Source: CAVQBJ01 sp963819075
Lineage (GTDB): Bacteria > Actinomycetota > Thermoleophilia > Solirubrobacterales > Solirubrobacteraceae
Reading direction: 5' to 3'
Assembly (NCBI GenBank): GCA_963819075.1
Contig: CAWFUP010000004.1
Location: 558,001 to 622,000, forward strand
DNA: 64,000 bases
Both the position numbers and the translations under genes were made by a program. The notes beneath the pieces are model-generated. The model ran no database searches, was not told the DNA's origin, and worked only from the letters and a program-made list of their open reading frames with translations. How positions within the stretch are numbered: position 1 is the stretch's first letter; the number at the start of each line of letters is the position of its first letter. Of this stretch, positions 1 through 10,051 are shown piece after piece.

Positions 1-1410
1 CGTCGGCAGCGCCCCGGCGGGATCGACGCGCGGATCCTCCCAGCCGCGCTGATCGGTGATGAGCAGCTCGACGATCGGTTCCTCGGCCGCGTCGCTCGCG
101 GCTCCGGGGTGCTCGCGTCCGGCGACGAGCGGCGTGAAGGTCGGGCCGAAGAGCGGCGCGAAGACGGCGTTCACCGCCTCGAGCAGCTGCGGACGTCCGC
201 GGAAGTTGTGGGCGAGCTCGAGCGTCGCCTCCCGCGCGGCGAGCTCCGCGCGGCGCGTCCGGAACAGCCCGACGTCGGCGTGGCGGAACCCGTAGATCGA
301 TTGGAACTCGTCACCGACGGTGAACAGGTTGTCGCGCTCGAGCGCGGCGAGGATCCGCATCTGGCGCGGGTTGGTGTCCTGGAATTCGTCGATCATCACG
401 AGCTCGAAGCGCTCGGACCAGACGCCCCGCAGTGCGCGGTCGCCGTCGAGCAGCCGACTGGCCTCGATCTCCAGGTCGTCGAAGTCGAGCATGCCGAGCT
501 CGCGCTTGGCCCGCGCATACGCGGTGTCGTAGCGCTCGAGGAGCTCGCCGAGCAGATCCACCGCCGCGAGCGCGTGGTGATCGGCGCAGGCCTGCGCATA
601 CGCCTCCTGCGCCGCGCGGTAGGTCTCGCAGGCCGCGCCGGCGAGGCTCCCGTTGCGAGCCGGCAGCGCGGCCGCGGCGCACGCGCCGGGCAGGGGCGGG
701 TCGCCGACCAGGGCCAGCTCGTCCGCGCGCTGCAGTGCGGCCAGCGCCCGCTCGGTCGCGGCCGCGACCGGCGCGCCGCCGGCGGCCGCGAGGATCTCCT
801 CGCGCGCGCTCCGCGCCGCCGCGGTGAGGCGCCGGGCGGCCGCCGCGACGTCGGCGGTCAGCGCCGGCCGCGGGACGGGCAGGCGCGGCGATCGCTCGCC
901 GCGCGTGCGCAGCGCGTCGTAGGCGGCGACGATCGACTCCTGCAGGCGATCGGCGCTGTACGCGGCGGTCAGGTCGACCGCCGGAGCGCCGCGCGAGCGC
1001 TGGAACGCGTCGAGCGCGCCGGCGAACGCACGCTCGCGCAGGTCAGTGGCACGCGCCTCGTCGAGGACGCCGAAGCGGGGGTCGAGGCCGAGCTCGGCGG
1101 CATGGGCACGGACGATCCGCGCACAGAAGGCGTGCACGGTGCCGATGGGCGCGCGCTCGCTGTCGCGGGCGAGCTCGCGGTCCCCGAGGTCGCGCAGTCG
1201 GCCGCGAACGCGCTCGCGCAGCTCCGCGGCAGCGCGCTCGGTGAACGTGATGGCCAGGATCCGGCGCGGCGGGATCCCATCCTCGTGCACCGCGCGCACG
1301 AATCGCTCGACGAGCACCGACGTCTTACCGCTCCCGGCACCGGCCGCGAGCAGCAGCGATCCCCGCCGCCGCGCGGCCGCGCGCTCCTGGTCGGCGGTCA
1401 GCGCACGCAT
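1..1410 (-). CDS. UvrD/AddA-like ATP-dependent DNA helicase, 3' end outside window
   Basis: This is a superfamily 1 helicase, the motor half of an AddAB/RecBCD-like double-strand-break resection machine. About 470 codons are present and the C-terminus lies beyond the left edge. Motifs read from the ATG at 1410: an LTADQ Q-motif, Walker A AGAGSGKTS (about residue 27), motif Ia ITFTERAA, Walker B MIDEFQDTN and motif III VGDEFQSIYGFR, which is typical of the UvrD/AddA group. The ATG overlaps the stop of the upstream nuclease gene by 13 bp, so the two are probably translated as a unit. Whether a C-terminal nuclease domain follows (true AddA) cannot be seen here. Confidence 0.88.
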   Translation of the reverse strand, partial: MRALTADQERAAARRRGSLLLAAGAGSGKTSVLVERFVRAVHEDGIPPRRILAITFTERAAAELRERVRGRLRDLGDRELARDSERAPIGTVHAFCARIVRAHAAELGLDPRFGVLDEARATDLRERAFAGALDAFQRSRGAPAVDLTAAYSADRLQESIVAAYDALRTRGERSPRLPVPRPALTADVAAAARRLTAAARSAREEILAAAGGAPVAAATERALAALQRADELALVGDPPLPGACAAAALPARNGSLAGAACETYRAAQEAYAQACADHHALAAVDLLGELLERYDTAYARAKRELGMLDFDDLEIEASRLLDGDRALRGVWSERFELVMIDEFQDTNPRQMRILAALERDNLFTVGDEFQSIYGFRHADVGLFRTRRAELAAREATLELAHNFRGRPQLLEAVNAVFAPLFGPTFTPLVAGREHPGAASDAAEEPIVELLITDQRGWEDPRVDPAGALPT

Positions 1411-4320
1411 CGGCAGATCGCCGGGAACTCGCAGCCGCCGCCGAACGCGCACGAGCTCGGTCGGCCCTCGAGACGGCCGGCACGCGCCTGCGTGGCCGCC
1501 TCGCGGGCCACGGCGAGCGCGTCGTCGACGAGCGCATCCACCGCCTCTGGATCGCGCCGGTCGCCGTTGACGGTGGCCAGTTGGGGCGCGCGGTCGGCGA
1601 CGAGCACGCCGCGCGGACGCAGCTCGCGACCGGCCGTCGGCTGGTAGAACCCGCCGACGACGCGCAGCTCGAGCAACTGCTGCACCGCGCGCATGTAGAC
1701 GGCGATCTGCACGCGGCCGTCGCTGACCCAGCGCGAGGGCTCGGGGACGCCGCGTCCCTTGTAGTCGTAGAGGATCGCCTCTCCCCCGTCCGAGACGTCG
1801 ACCCGATCGATGCGCCCGCGCACGCGCACGCCGTCGTCGAGCGCGAACGCCGGATGCTCGTCGTCCTCGAAGCCGAACGACAGCTCGAGGTAGGCCGGCT
1901 CCCACGGGCTGCCGGCACTCGACGCGTGCTCGAGGTAGCGGCCGAGGTCGACCTCGAGGCGCCGGCGAGCGGCCGCTTCGCGCTCGGGGCGAGTGGACAG
2001 GGTCCGCGCGGCGAGGCGCTCGTCGAGCGCCTCGCGCATGAGGGCCGAGGCCAGCTCGAGCCGGTCGGGGGTCACGCGCGCCGGAGCCGGTGCGCTCGGC
2101 GAGTCGGCGGTGGGTCGTCTCCAGGACGTCGTGCGCGATGCTGCCGCGCGTGAGCGGCTCGGGGTCGGGGTCGAGGTCGTCGGCCCGCAGCAGGCGCTGC
2201 ACGAACCACTTCACCGGGCAGGCCACCCAGGTTTCCAGCCCCGACGCCGACCAGGGGGCGTCGGCGAGCGCCGCGAGCACGCGAGGGTCACGCAGTGGCG
2301 CGATCGGCGGCTCGTACCGACGCTCGGCCGGGGGGGCCGGGGCGAGCGCGGCGGCCGCCGTCGGAGGATCGCCCGGACCGGGCCAGCCGACGGCGCCGAG
2401 CGGTCGCCGCCGGCGCTCGGCCCACAGCTCCTCATGGAACAGGACTCGCACGTCGTCCAGGAACGACGATGGCGCCGCCGGCGCGCCGTCGTCGTCGGCG
2501 CAGTGCCAGCTCAGGACGAGCAGCTCCTCGGGCCGCGAGACGCAGGCGTACAGCAGGTATCGCTCCGCGCCCGCATCGTTGGCGGACACGAGCTGCACTC
2601 CGGCGGCGCGGGCGAGCTCACGCCGGTCCTCGTCATCGAGGAACGGAGCCGGGCCGACGGGCGCGGGAATGATCCCCTCCTGCAGGCCGCAGAGGAACAG
2701 CGCGCGGACGCGGCGGGCCCGCAGCTCGAGCGGGTCGACGACGGCGACGGCCGCCGGCCCGGGCCGCTCCCCGGTGACGAGCTCGAGCTCGGCCAGCGTC
2801 TGCCCGAGCGTCGCCAGGTCGAGGCCGAGGTCCCGCGTGGCCCGCGCACACGCGCGCATCTCCTCGAGCGTCCGCCGCGCGGCGCCGACGGCGACCGCGT
2901 CGATCGCGTCGTCGGCGCCGAGCACCGGCGCGCGCCGGCGCCAGGCCGCGCTGAACAGCGCGTCGAGCTCGGTCCCGGCACGGGCCAGGAGCGCCGCCGG
3001 ACCGCGTCGCGCCGCGGCGGCGAGCGCGTCGAGCGATCGCAGCGGACGCTGCTCGGCCTCCCACAGCGCCCGCAACCCCGAGACGCTGCCGACCCCCGAG
3101 GCGCGGGCCCGCGCCTCGAGCGCGTCGACGACGTCCTGCTCGCCCGGGCGCCCGGACACCCGCAGCCAGCCGAGCAGCGCGGCACCGTCGCCGTCGTCGG
3201 CGGCGCAGCGCAGCAGGGCACAGAAGCCGCGCCCGACGCCGGTGTCAGCGAAGCGCAGGCGCTGGCGCTGCGTGTAGGGGATCGCCGCCGCCGCGAAGAC
3301 CTCGTCGAGCACGGAGGTCTGCCGCCCCGACGCGCGCCGCACGACCGCGATCTCGCCGGGCGGGACGCCCGCGTCGAGCAGTCCGCGGATCTCGGCGGCG
3401 ACGAGCTGCAGCTCGGCGCGCTCGCCGCCGCCCTCCAGCAGGCGCACCGCGCCACCGGCGGGCACCCGCGGCGCGTCCTCCTCGAACAGCGATCGCTCGA
3501 GGTGGTGCAGCGCCTCGCGCGCGCCCGGCGCATAGTGCTCGGCTCGCGGGGCCAGCGCGACGCGCTCGACGGCGAGTGGCGCGAGCGCCTGGAACGTCGT
3601 CGCGCGTCCGGTGAAGGCCAGACGCCCGGGCTCATAGGCGAGCGACAGCGTCACCGGCGCATCGACGACGCGCGCGAGCGTCTCGATCGCGTCGAGCTCG
3701 ATCGGCGTCAGGTCATCGAAGCCGTAGAACAGGATCGGTGTCGCGCCCCAGCACGCTGGGTCGCGCGCGAGCGCGTCGATCGCCGCCGTGGCATGACGTT
3801 CACGGTCTGTCCGACCGAGCCGGGCGAGCAGCGCGTCGTAACGCGAGTACATCGTGGCGATGTCCTCGGCGTAGTCGGCGCGGTCCCGCGTGGCCACCTG
3901 CGACGTCCACGCGCGCAACCCCGAGCGCAGCCGCGCGGGCGACACGCGGCGCTGTCCGAGCTCACGCACGAGTCCGGCGAACGCGCGCGGGAAGCCCGGC
4001 GTGGCGGCCGCGGGGCCACACACCCGCAGCGTCGAGCCGGCGGCGGCCGCGGCCACGACGCGCTCGCGCACCGGCTCGCCGAGCGGCCGCCCGGCGACGC
4101 CCGCACGGGCGGCGATCTCCGCCACGAGGCCGGCGAAGCGCTCGACGCGGACGCCGAACACGACCCCCGCGGCCGCGAGCTCGCGCCGGTAGGCCTCGGC
4201 GTCGACGCGGGTGGGGACGACGAGGATCGGCTCGCCGCGCTCGGCCTCGGCGCGCGTTCGGGTGAGCACGAGCGAGGCCTTGCCGGCGTTCGCCGGGCCG
4301 GTGATGAGCGTCAGCGCCAC
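1398..4320 (-). CDS. AddB-like PD-(D/E)XK nuclease/helicase-fold protein with apparent internal frameshift
   Basis: This is the likely nuclease partner of the adjacent AddA-like helicase. From the GTG at 4318-4320 the protein opens with a degenerate Walker A, GPANAGKAS, with Ala at the usual Thr/Ser place, as in AddB proteins with an inactive motor. An LCGLQEGIIPAP motif follows near residue 520, then the start of the nuclease domain (ACPVKWFVQRLL, then GSIAHDVLE). The rest of that domain (RGRIDRVD, ILYDYKGRG, and a terminal C-x5-C-x5-C cluster ending FPAICR) continues in another register from about 2075 to the TGA at 1398. One base too many lies between about 2075 and 2100. The upstream register is shared with the helicase frame, so no stop marks the break. 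This is either a sequence error or a real frameshift. Confidence 0.8.
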
Positions 4321-4403
4321 GGCCCCCCATCGTGGCGTACGGCGGAGACGGGGCCGCCGCGCCGGTGCACCGGATCCGCGCCTCGGGGCGCGCGAACGAC
4401 GAG

Positions 4404-6662
4404 TTAGGCCGCTTCGCTCGCGGCGGCGGGACGATCCTCGCCGGTCGCCGGCGGGGTCCCGGGCTCCTCGGCGTCGGGCGGCTTGGCGCCCTCCTTGGCC
4501 CAGGGCTCGTTGAACTCCACGCGCCACTTGCCTTCATCGCTCTGGGCGAGGGCGAGGCGGGCCCGGAAGCTGCGGCCGCTGCGGCCACGGAACCCGGTGA
4601 CCGGGCGCTCGGTGTAGCCGGTGTGGATGAGCTCGCGCGCGACGGCGATCGGCAGCTGCTTGCCGGCCTTGCTCTTCCAGATGACGAAGCCGCACCCCGG
4701 GTCCTCGCGCGACCAGCACGAGTAGCCCTTGCGATTCTCGATGATGTCGTGGCCGCACACCGGGCAGGGACCGAGGTTCGCCCGCGGGATACGCACGTCC
4801 TTGAGCTTCGCGTCGAGCTCGTTGACCGTCTCGGTGGCGAAGCCGGCGATGTCGGACATGAAGCGCTTGCGGGAGTCCTCGCCGCGCTCGATCTGTCCGA
4901 GCCGCCGCTCCCAATCGCCGGTCAGGCCGGGGGAGGTCAGCGCGTGCCCGTCGAGCAGCCGGATCACGTTGAGCCCCTTCTCGGTGGCCACGAGCGCGCG
5001 GGCGTCGCGCTCGATGTAGCCAACGTCGATGAGCCGTTCGATGATCGCCGCGCGGGTCGCCGGGGTGCCGATCCCGGAGTCCTTCATCGCCTCGCGCAGC
5101 TCGTCGTCGTCGACCAGCTTGCCCGCCGTCTCCATCGCGCCGAGCAGCGAGGCGTCGGTGTAGCGGCGCGGCGGCTTGGTCTCCTTGCGCTCGCTGTCGA
5201 TCTCGCGGACGCTCACCGGCTCGCCCTGCTCGAGGCGCGGGAGCTGCTGGTCGGCGCCCTCGTCCTCGTCCGCCCGCCCCTCGCCCTCGGGCAGCTCGCC
5301 GTAGACTCCTCGCCAGCCGGGGACGAGCAGCAGCTTGCCGCGGGTGCGGAACACGTGCCCCTCGGCGGCCGCGGGCACGGTGGTCTCCACGCGCGTGTTC
5401 TCGAATACGGCGTCGGGATGGAAGACGGCGAGGAAGCGGCGGACGACCATATCGTAGACGCGCCGGTCGTCGTCGTTCATCTTGTCGACCGGGTGCGGGG
5501 CCTCGGAGTTGGTCGGGATGATCGCGTGGTGGTCGGCCACCTTCGCGTCGTCGACGACACGCGCGAGCGGCAGCACGTCGAGGCCGCGCACGTACGCGGC
5601 GGCCTGCGCGTACTCCTTCGCCGAGCCGACCAGCCCGGCGGTCGGCTTGATCTCGGGGATCATGTCGCTCGTCAGGTAGCGCGAGCTCGTGCGCGGGTAG
5701 GTGAGTGCCTTGTGCTCCTCGTAGAGGCGCTGGGCCGCGGCGAGCGTGCGCCGGGCCGAGAAGCCGAAGCGCGTATTCGCATCGCGCTGCAGCGACGTGA
5801 GGTCATAGAGCATCGGCGCGCGCTCGCTCTGCTCCTTCTTCTCGAGCTTGGTGATCGTGCCCCGGCCCGAGCGGCAGGCCGCCACGATCGCGGCCGCCTC
5901 GGCCTCGGTGGCGATCCGCGGCTTGGCGCCGGCGTGGTAGCGCCCCGCGTAGACGCGCTCGCCGCCGTTGGCGTCGGGAACGAACGTCGCGTCGACGAGC
6001 CAATATGGCTCGGGGACGAAGGCACGGATCTCCTCCTCGCGGCGCGCGATGATGGCCAGCGTCGGCGTCTGCACCCGTCCAAGCGACACCGCGCCGTCGA
6101 AGGAGGAGCGCAGGCGGATCGTCGCCGCGCGTGTCGCGTTCATGCCGACGATCCAATCGGCCTCCGACCGCGAGCGGGCGGCCTCCTCGAGGCTCTCGAA
6201 CTCCCCGGCGGGGCGCAGGTTGGCGAACGCCTCCTTCATGGCAGCGTTCGTCATCGACGACAGCCACAGCCGCTCCACCGGCTTCTTGGCCTTGGCCTTC
6301 TCGTACAGATAGGCGAAGATGAGCTCACCCTCGCGCCCGGCGTCGCAGGCGTTCACGACGAGCGAGACATCCTCGCGACCGAGCTCCTGCGTGACGATCG
6401 ACATCTGCTTGCGCGAGCGCTCGTCGCGGACGACGAGCTTGAAGCGGTCGGGGACGATCGGCAGGTCGGCCATCCGCCACTTCTTGTACTTCGGGTCGTA
6501 CTCGTCGGGCTCGGCGAGCTGAACGAGGTGACCGACGGCCCAGGTGATGACGTGGTCGGGCCCCTCGAGATAGCCCTCCTGCTTCTGGAAGGGCCCGGGC
6601 AGCACGCGCGCGAGGTCGCGCCCGACGGACGGCTTCTCGGCGATGACGAGGGTCTTGGGCAC
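4404..6662 (-). CDS. topB: Type IA DNA topoisomerase (topoisomerase III-like)
   Basis: This enzyme relaxes or decatenates DNA through a 5'-phosphotyrosyl single-strand break. I start it at GTG 6660-6662, giving 752 aa that begin with the Toprim strand KTLVIAEKPSVGRDLA; the frame stays open upstream but that stretch is not conserved-looking. The Toprim acidic motif NACDAGREGE is at about residues 104-113. The catalytic tyrosine is Y322 in LTYPRTSSRYL, and the SLGRVQTPTL motif is near 193. A C-terminal four-cysteine zinc ribbon (CPVCG, then CW and GCGF) is followed by a charged tail. It is transcribed toward the AddB-like gene, with about 80 bp between them. Confidence 0.93.
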   Translation of the reverse strand: MPKTLVIAEKPSVGRDLARVLPGPFQKQEGYLEGPDHVITWAVGHLVQLAEPDEYDPKYKKWRMADLPIVPDRFKLVVRDERSRKQMSIVTQELGREDVSLVVNACDAGREGELIFAYLYEKAKAKKPVERLWLSSMTNAAMKEAFANLRPAGEFESLEEAARSRSEADWIVGMNATRAATIRLRSSFDGAVSLGRVQTPTLAIIARREEEIRAFVPEPYWLVDATFVPDANGGERVYAGRYHAGAKPRIATEAEAAAIVAACRSGRGTITKLEKKEQSERAPMLYDLTSLQRDANTRFGFSARRTLAAAQRLYEEHKALTYPRTSSRYLTSDMIPEIKPTAGLVGSAKEYAQAAAYVRGLDVLPLARVVDDAKVADHHAIIPTNSEAPHPVDKMNDDDRRVYDMVVRRFLAVFHPDAVFENTRVETTVPAAAEGHVFRTRGKLLLVPGWRGVYGELPEGEGRADEDEGADQQLPRLEQGEPVSVREIDSERKETKPPRRYTDASLLGAMETAGKLVDDDELREAMKDSGIGTPATRAAIIERLIDVGYIERDARALVATEKGLNVIRLLDGHALTSPGLTGDWERRLGQIERGEDSRKRFMSDIAGFATETVNELDAKLKDVRIPRANLGPCPVCGHDIIENRKGYSCWSREDPGCGFVIWKSKAGKQLPIAVARELIHTGYTERPVTGFRGRSGRSFRARLALAQSDEGKWRVEFNEPWAKEGAKPPDAEEPGTPPATGEDRPAAASEAA

Positions 6663-6730
6663 GGCGGTCAGCCTAGCGGTTGACGCGGTTGCGGCTGCCA
6701 AGGGGTGATGGTGGGCCGGCCGAAATCCTC

Positions 6731-7888
6731 TCAGCCGGCGCACGAGCCGGTGCTCACCGGAGCGCTGGCGTGCGCGAGCACCGACGCCACCGTCGCGTTG
6801 GCGACGCCGTAGCCGCCCTTCGGTCCCCGTCCGGTGGTCGAGGCGAACACCGTCGCCGCCACCTCCCCGGCCGCATCGACGACCGGCCCGCCCGAGTTGC
6901 CCGGGCGCACGAGGCCGCGCAGCGGCGTGATGAGCCGTGACACCGGCCCGTTGCCGTAGGCGTCCTGGGTCAGCACGGTCTGGGTGGTCCCGATCCGCGC
7001 TGCCCGCGCGTCGAACGGCCCGTCGCGCGGGTAGCCGAGGATGACCGCCGACAGGCCGGCCTGCGGATCGGCGGCGAGGCGCAGGGGCCGCGCGTCGAGC
7101 CCGGGCACGCTGAGCACGGCGACGTCGTCGTGGGGGTCGAAGGCGATCGCCCGGGCGGGGAGGCTCCGTGACGGATCCCCCCGGACCTGCACCGTCGTGT
7201 CGCCCTCGCCGGCGACGACGTGGGCGTTGGTGACGACGATGCCTGGTTGCGCCACCCAGCCCGAGCCCTCGACGCCGAGCCCGCAGGCCGTGCCGATGAT
7301 CCGCACGACGCTCGGAGCGGCAGCCCGGACGACGGCGCTGTGCGCGATCGCCGGCGACGGGGGTGCGACGTCCGGCGAGGGCCCGGCGAGCGTCGGCAGC
7401 GGATCGAGGCGCGCCAGCGCGTGCAGCACGCTGGCCGAGGACGGCAGCAGCTCGTTGAGCGCGCGAACGATGAACGACTGCTGCAGGTCACCGCGCAGCT
7501 TGACCTCCCCCGGCGCCTGCGCGACGACCGCCGCGGCGATCCAGACGACCCCGAGCGCGATCGCGCCGCTCAACAGCGCGCCGAGCGCTCCATCGAGGAT
7601 TCCGAACCCGGGCACCACCATCACCCGCCGCAGGCGAATGCCGACGTCCTCCAGGCCGATGGCCAGGATCCCGCCGGCCACGAGCGCACCGACGAGGCCG
7701 AACGCCGGGGCGTAGAGCGCGTCGGTGCCCGCCGGCAGCAGCAGCGGCCCGACCCGTGTGCCCACGAGGGCGCCGGTCGCGAACCCGACGAAGCCGAGCG
7801 CCCCGACGATGAACCCCCGCCGGTATCCCTGCACCGCGAGCACGGCCACGAACGCGAGGATGATCCAGTCCAGGCCCGTCATGCCCAT
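6731..7888 (-). CDS. MarP-like membrane serine protease (CvpA domain plus trypsin-like domain)
   Basis: This 385-aa protein has an N-terminal CvpA-type block of four membrane segments (residues 1-125) and an extracytoplasmic chymotrypsin-fold protease. The triad is visible: H223 in NAHVVAG, D255 in DPHDDVAVL and S332 in GNSGGPV. C202 and C383 are placed like the disulfide pair known for Mycobacterium tuberculosis MarP, which protects against acid and activates a peptidoglycan hydrolase. The start is the first ATG of the MGMTGLD sequence; a second ATG lies two codons on. It is divergent from the penicillin-binding protein gene across a 63-bp gap, which fits a shared cell-envelope role. Confidence 0.9.
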   Translation of the reverse strand: MGMTGLDWIILAFVAVLAVQGYRRGFIVGALGFVGFATGALVGTRVGPLLLPAGTDALYAPAFGLVGALVAGGILAIGLEDVGIRLRRVMVVPGFGILDGALGALLSGAIALGVVWIAAAVVAQAPGEVKLRGDLQQSFIVRALNELLPSSASVLHALARLDPLPTLAGPSPDVAPPSPAIAHSAVVRAAAPSVVRIIGTACGLGVEGSGWVAQPGIVVTNAHVVAGEGDTTVQVRGDPSRSLPARAIAFDPHDDVAVLSVPGLDARPLRLAADPQAGLSAVILGYPRDGPFDARAARIGTTQTVLTQDAYGNGPVSRLITPLRGLVRPGNSGGPVVDAAGEVAATVFASTTGRGPKGGYGVANATVASVLAHASAPVSTGSCAG

Positions 7889-7951
7889 CGAATCTAGCCG
7901 GGCGGGCGCGGATTCCCGGCCGGAGCAGGGCCGATCATCTACCGTTCGGCG

Positions 7952-9766
7952 ATGGTCTACGGCGCTGCACCAGTGAGTTGGGCCCGCCCCCGCCCCGCCT
8001 GCTTCGCCTCGGGTCCTCCGCTGCAACGCGTCGCGCGACCGACCCGCCCGGCGGCGCGTCGCTCCCGCGGCGGCCGCGCGTCGCGCCGGCGCCAGCGGCT
8101 GATCCGCGCGCGGCCGGTCATCGTCCTCGCCGCGCTGGCCTTCATCGCCGGCGTGATCGTGGGCGCCAGCTCGGGCTCGGACGGGCACCGCCAGCAGGCG
8201 CTGAACTTCATCTCCGACTGGGGCCGGCAGCGCTATGCGGCGATGTACGCCGACGTCGATGCGAGCACGCGCCAGTCGCTCTCACCGGCGGCGTTCGGCG
8301 TCGCCTACTCGACGGCGTGGGCGACCGCGACGGCCCGGAGTCTGCGCGTCGACGGGCACGTGAGCGAAACCTCCAGCGGGGCGATCGTCGCCCCGATCGC
8401 CGTGCGCACGCGCCTGTTCGGGGTCCTGCACGGGGCCGTCACGATCCCCTTCGTGCACGACGCAAGTGGCACGCACATCGCCTGGTCGACCGCGCTGACG
8501 TTCCCGGGGCTGCGCCCCGGCGAGGTCCTGCACAGCCACCTTTCGCTCCCGCCGCGCGCCGCGCTGCTGGCCCGGGACGGGTCCGTGCTGGCCAGCGGCC
8601 CCGCCTCGCCGGACGGCGGTGAGCGCTACTCGCCGCTCGGAGCCACCGTCACCGGGATCGTCGGCACGACCGGCCCGATCCCCGCCGCCGAGCGCATGGC
8701 GCTGCTGGCTGCGGGGGTTCCCCGCGACGCCGACGTCGGGTTGACCGGACTGGAGGCCATCTTCGACTCGCAGCTGCGCGGCCAGGCCGGCGGCACGCTC
8801 CTCGCCGGACAGCGCGCGCTCGCACAGGCGTCCGCGGTTCCGGGCACGGCGGTGCGCACGACGATCTCGCCGGCCGTACAGACCGCCGCCGTCGTCGCGC
8901 TCGGCGGGCAGCTCGGCGGAGTCGTCGCCATGCGGCCGAGCACCGGCGAGATCCTGGCCGTCGCCGGGCTCGGCATCGACGACGTGCAGCCGCCGGGCTC
9001 GACGTTCAAGATGATCACGACGAGCGGAGCGCTGCAGTACGGCGTGGCCACGCCGTCGACGGTGTTCCCCTATTCCACGGAGGCCTTCCTCGACGGCGTG
9101 CCGCTCACCAACGCGGGCATGGAGGATTGCGGCGGCACGCTCACGAACGCCTTTGCCGTGTCGTGCAACGCGGTGTTCGCGCCGCTCGGGGCGAAGCTCG
9201 GGGCCGCGCGGCTCGTCGCCACGGCCGAGCGCTTCGGCTTCAATCAGCCGGTCGGGATCCCGGGCGCCGTCGAGAGCACGATCCCGCCGGCCTCGCAGAT
9301 CCAGGGCGACCTCGCCGTCGGCTCGTCGGCCATCGGCCAGGACATGGTCCTCGCCAGCCCGCTCGAGATGGGGATCGTGGCCGCGACGATCGGCGAGGGC
9401 GGGATGCGGCCGCACCCGACGTTCCTGCGCGGCCAGCACCTCCCCCGCGTGCGCGCCATCCCCGCCACCGTCGCCCATGAGGTGCGCCGCATGATGATCG
9501 CCGTCGTCCAGTACGGCACCGGAACGTCGGCGGCGCTCCCGGGGGTCACCGTGGCCGGCAAGACCGGGACGGCCGAGCTCGTCAACACGAACGCGCCCGG
9601 CGCCAGCACGCCGCAGAACACCGACGCGTGGTTCGCGGCCTTCGCCCCCGCGCTCGGCCCGCACGTGGCCGTCGGGGTCATGCTCGTGCGCGACGGCGCC
9701 GGCGGCGCCACCGCCGCGCCGGTCGCCCACGACGTGCTCCAGACCGCGCTCGCGAACGGCTTCTGA
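7952..9766 (+). CDS. Class B penicillin-binding protein (D,D-transpeptidase) with MecA_N-like domain
   Basis: This 604-aa cell-wall cross-linking enzyme has a basic, Arg-rich N-terminus, one membrane anchor (residues 55-72), an NTF2-like/MecA_N-type region (about 80-190), a dimerisation segment, then the transpeptidase domain. Active-site motifs are complete: S350-T-F-K353, S404-C-N406 and K537-T-G539. No glycosyltransferase domain is present, so it is class B. The layout resembles PbpA/Penicillin-binding protein A of actinobacteria or a low-affinity PBP; sequence alone does not decide which. The first ATG is used, and a later start before the membrane anchor is possible. Confidence 0.92.
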   Translation: MVYGAAPVSWARPRPACFASGPPLQRVARPTRPAARRSRGGRASRRRQRLIRARPVIVLAALAFIAGVIVGASSGSDGHRQQALNFISDWGRQRYAAMYADVDASTRQSLSPAAFGVAYSTAWATATARSLRVDGHVSETSSGAIVAPIAVRTRLFGVLHGAVTIPFVHDASGTHIAWSTALTFPGLRPGEVLHSHLSLPPRAALLARDGSVLASGPASPDGGERYSPLGATVTGIVGTTGPIPAAERMALLAAGVPRDADVGLTGLEAIFDSQLRGQAGGTLLAGQRALAQASAVPGTAVRTTISPAVQTAAVVALGGQLGGVVAMRPSTGEILAVAGLGIDDVQPPGSTFKMITTSGALQYGVATPSTVFPYSTEAFLDGVPLTNAGMEDCGGTLTNAFAVSCNAVFAPLGAKLGAARLVATAERFGFNQPVGIPGAVESTIPPASQIQGDLAVGSSAIGQDMVLASPLEMGIVAATIGEGGMRPHPTFLRGQHLPRVRAIPATVAHEVRRMMIAVVQYGTGTSAALPGVTVAGKTGTAELVNTNAPGASTPQNTDAWFAAFAPALGPHVAVGVMLVRDGAGGATAAPVAHDVLQTALANGF

Positions 9767-9872
9767 GCCCCCCGCGCGACCCCGAGACGCCGTAGCGTCG
9801 CGCTCAGACGGCGCCATGGCCTCGAAAAACGGCCGGAATTTCGCGGGATTTCACGACCTTTTGAGGAAAAAT

Positions 9873-10025
9873 GTGACAAAGGCTTAGGTTTGTGCTGATA
9901 CTTGTCGATAAGTCCACTAGATGAGCGGTCAACATCCGGCGCTCATCCGGGCGGTCTGACCCGCCGCCTTGGTAGGACCCTCCTCACCCAATCACGAGCT
10001 CGGGCAGGGATGCCCGAGCTCTGAT
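9873..10025 (+). ncRNA. Candidate small RNA with its own promoter and terminator hairpin
   Basis: An AT-rich island sits between the convergent penicillin-binding protein and GGDEF genes, where no mRNA promoter is expected. It has a good sigma-70 pattern: -35 GTGACA (9873-9878), an 18-bp spacer, -10 GATACT (9897-9902). About 115 nt follow that can fold into successive hairpins: GATGAGCG/CGCTCATC (9920-9927 with 9940-9947), GGCGG/CCGCC near 9952-9963, an imperfect GGTAGGA/TCCTCACC pair, then a perfect 10-bp stem (9996-10005 with 10012-10021). It has no open frame of note and I do not recognise the RNA family. The transcript itself is inferred. Confidence 0.5.
9996..10021. terminator. Perfect hairpin, probable (bidirectional) terminator
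   Basis: GAGCTCGGGC and GCCCGAGCTC pair perfectly around a 6-nt loop between two convergent genes. Only a short T-rich tail follows on the plus strand (TGATGTTTC). It could end the penicillin-binding protein mRNA, the candidate small RNA, and the GGDEF mRNA from the other side. Confidence 0.65.
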
Positions 10026-10051
10026 GTTTCTGGACTCGGGCCCCGGGGGCG

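Noticed and set aside
4332..6683. Long plus-strand open frame opposite the topoisomerase gene
   Set aside because: Arg/Leu/Ala/Gly-rich with no motifs; the minus strand carries a complete topoisomerase. High GC leaves complementary frames open.
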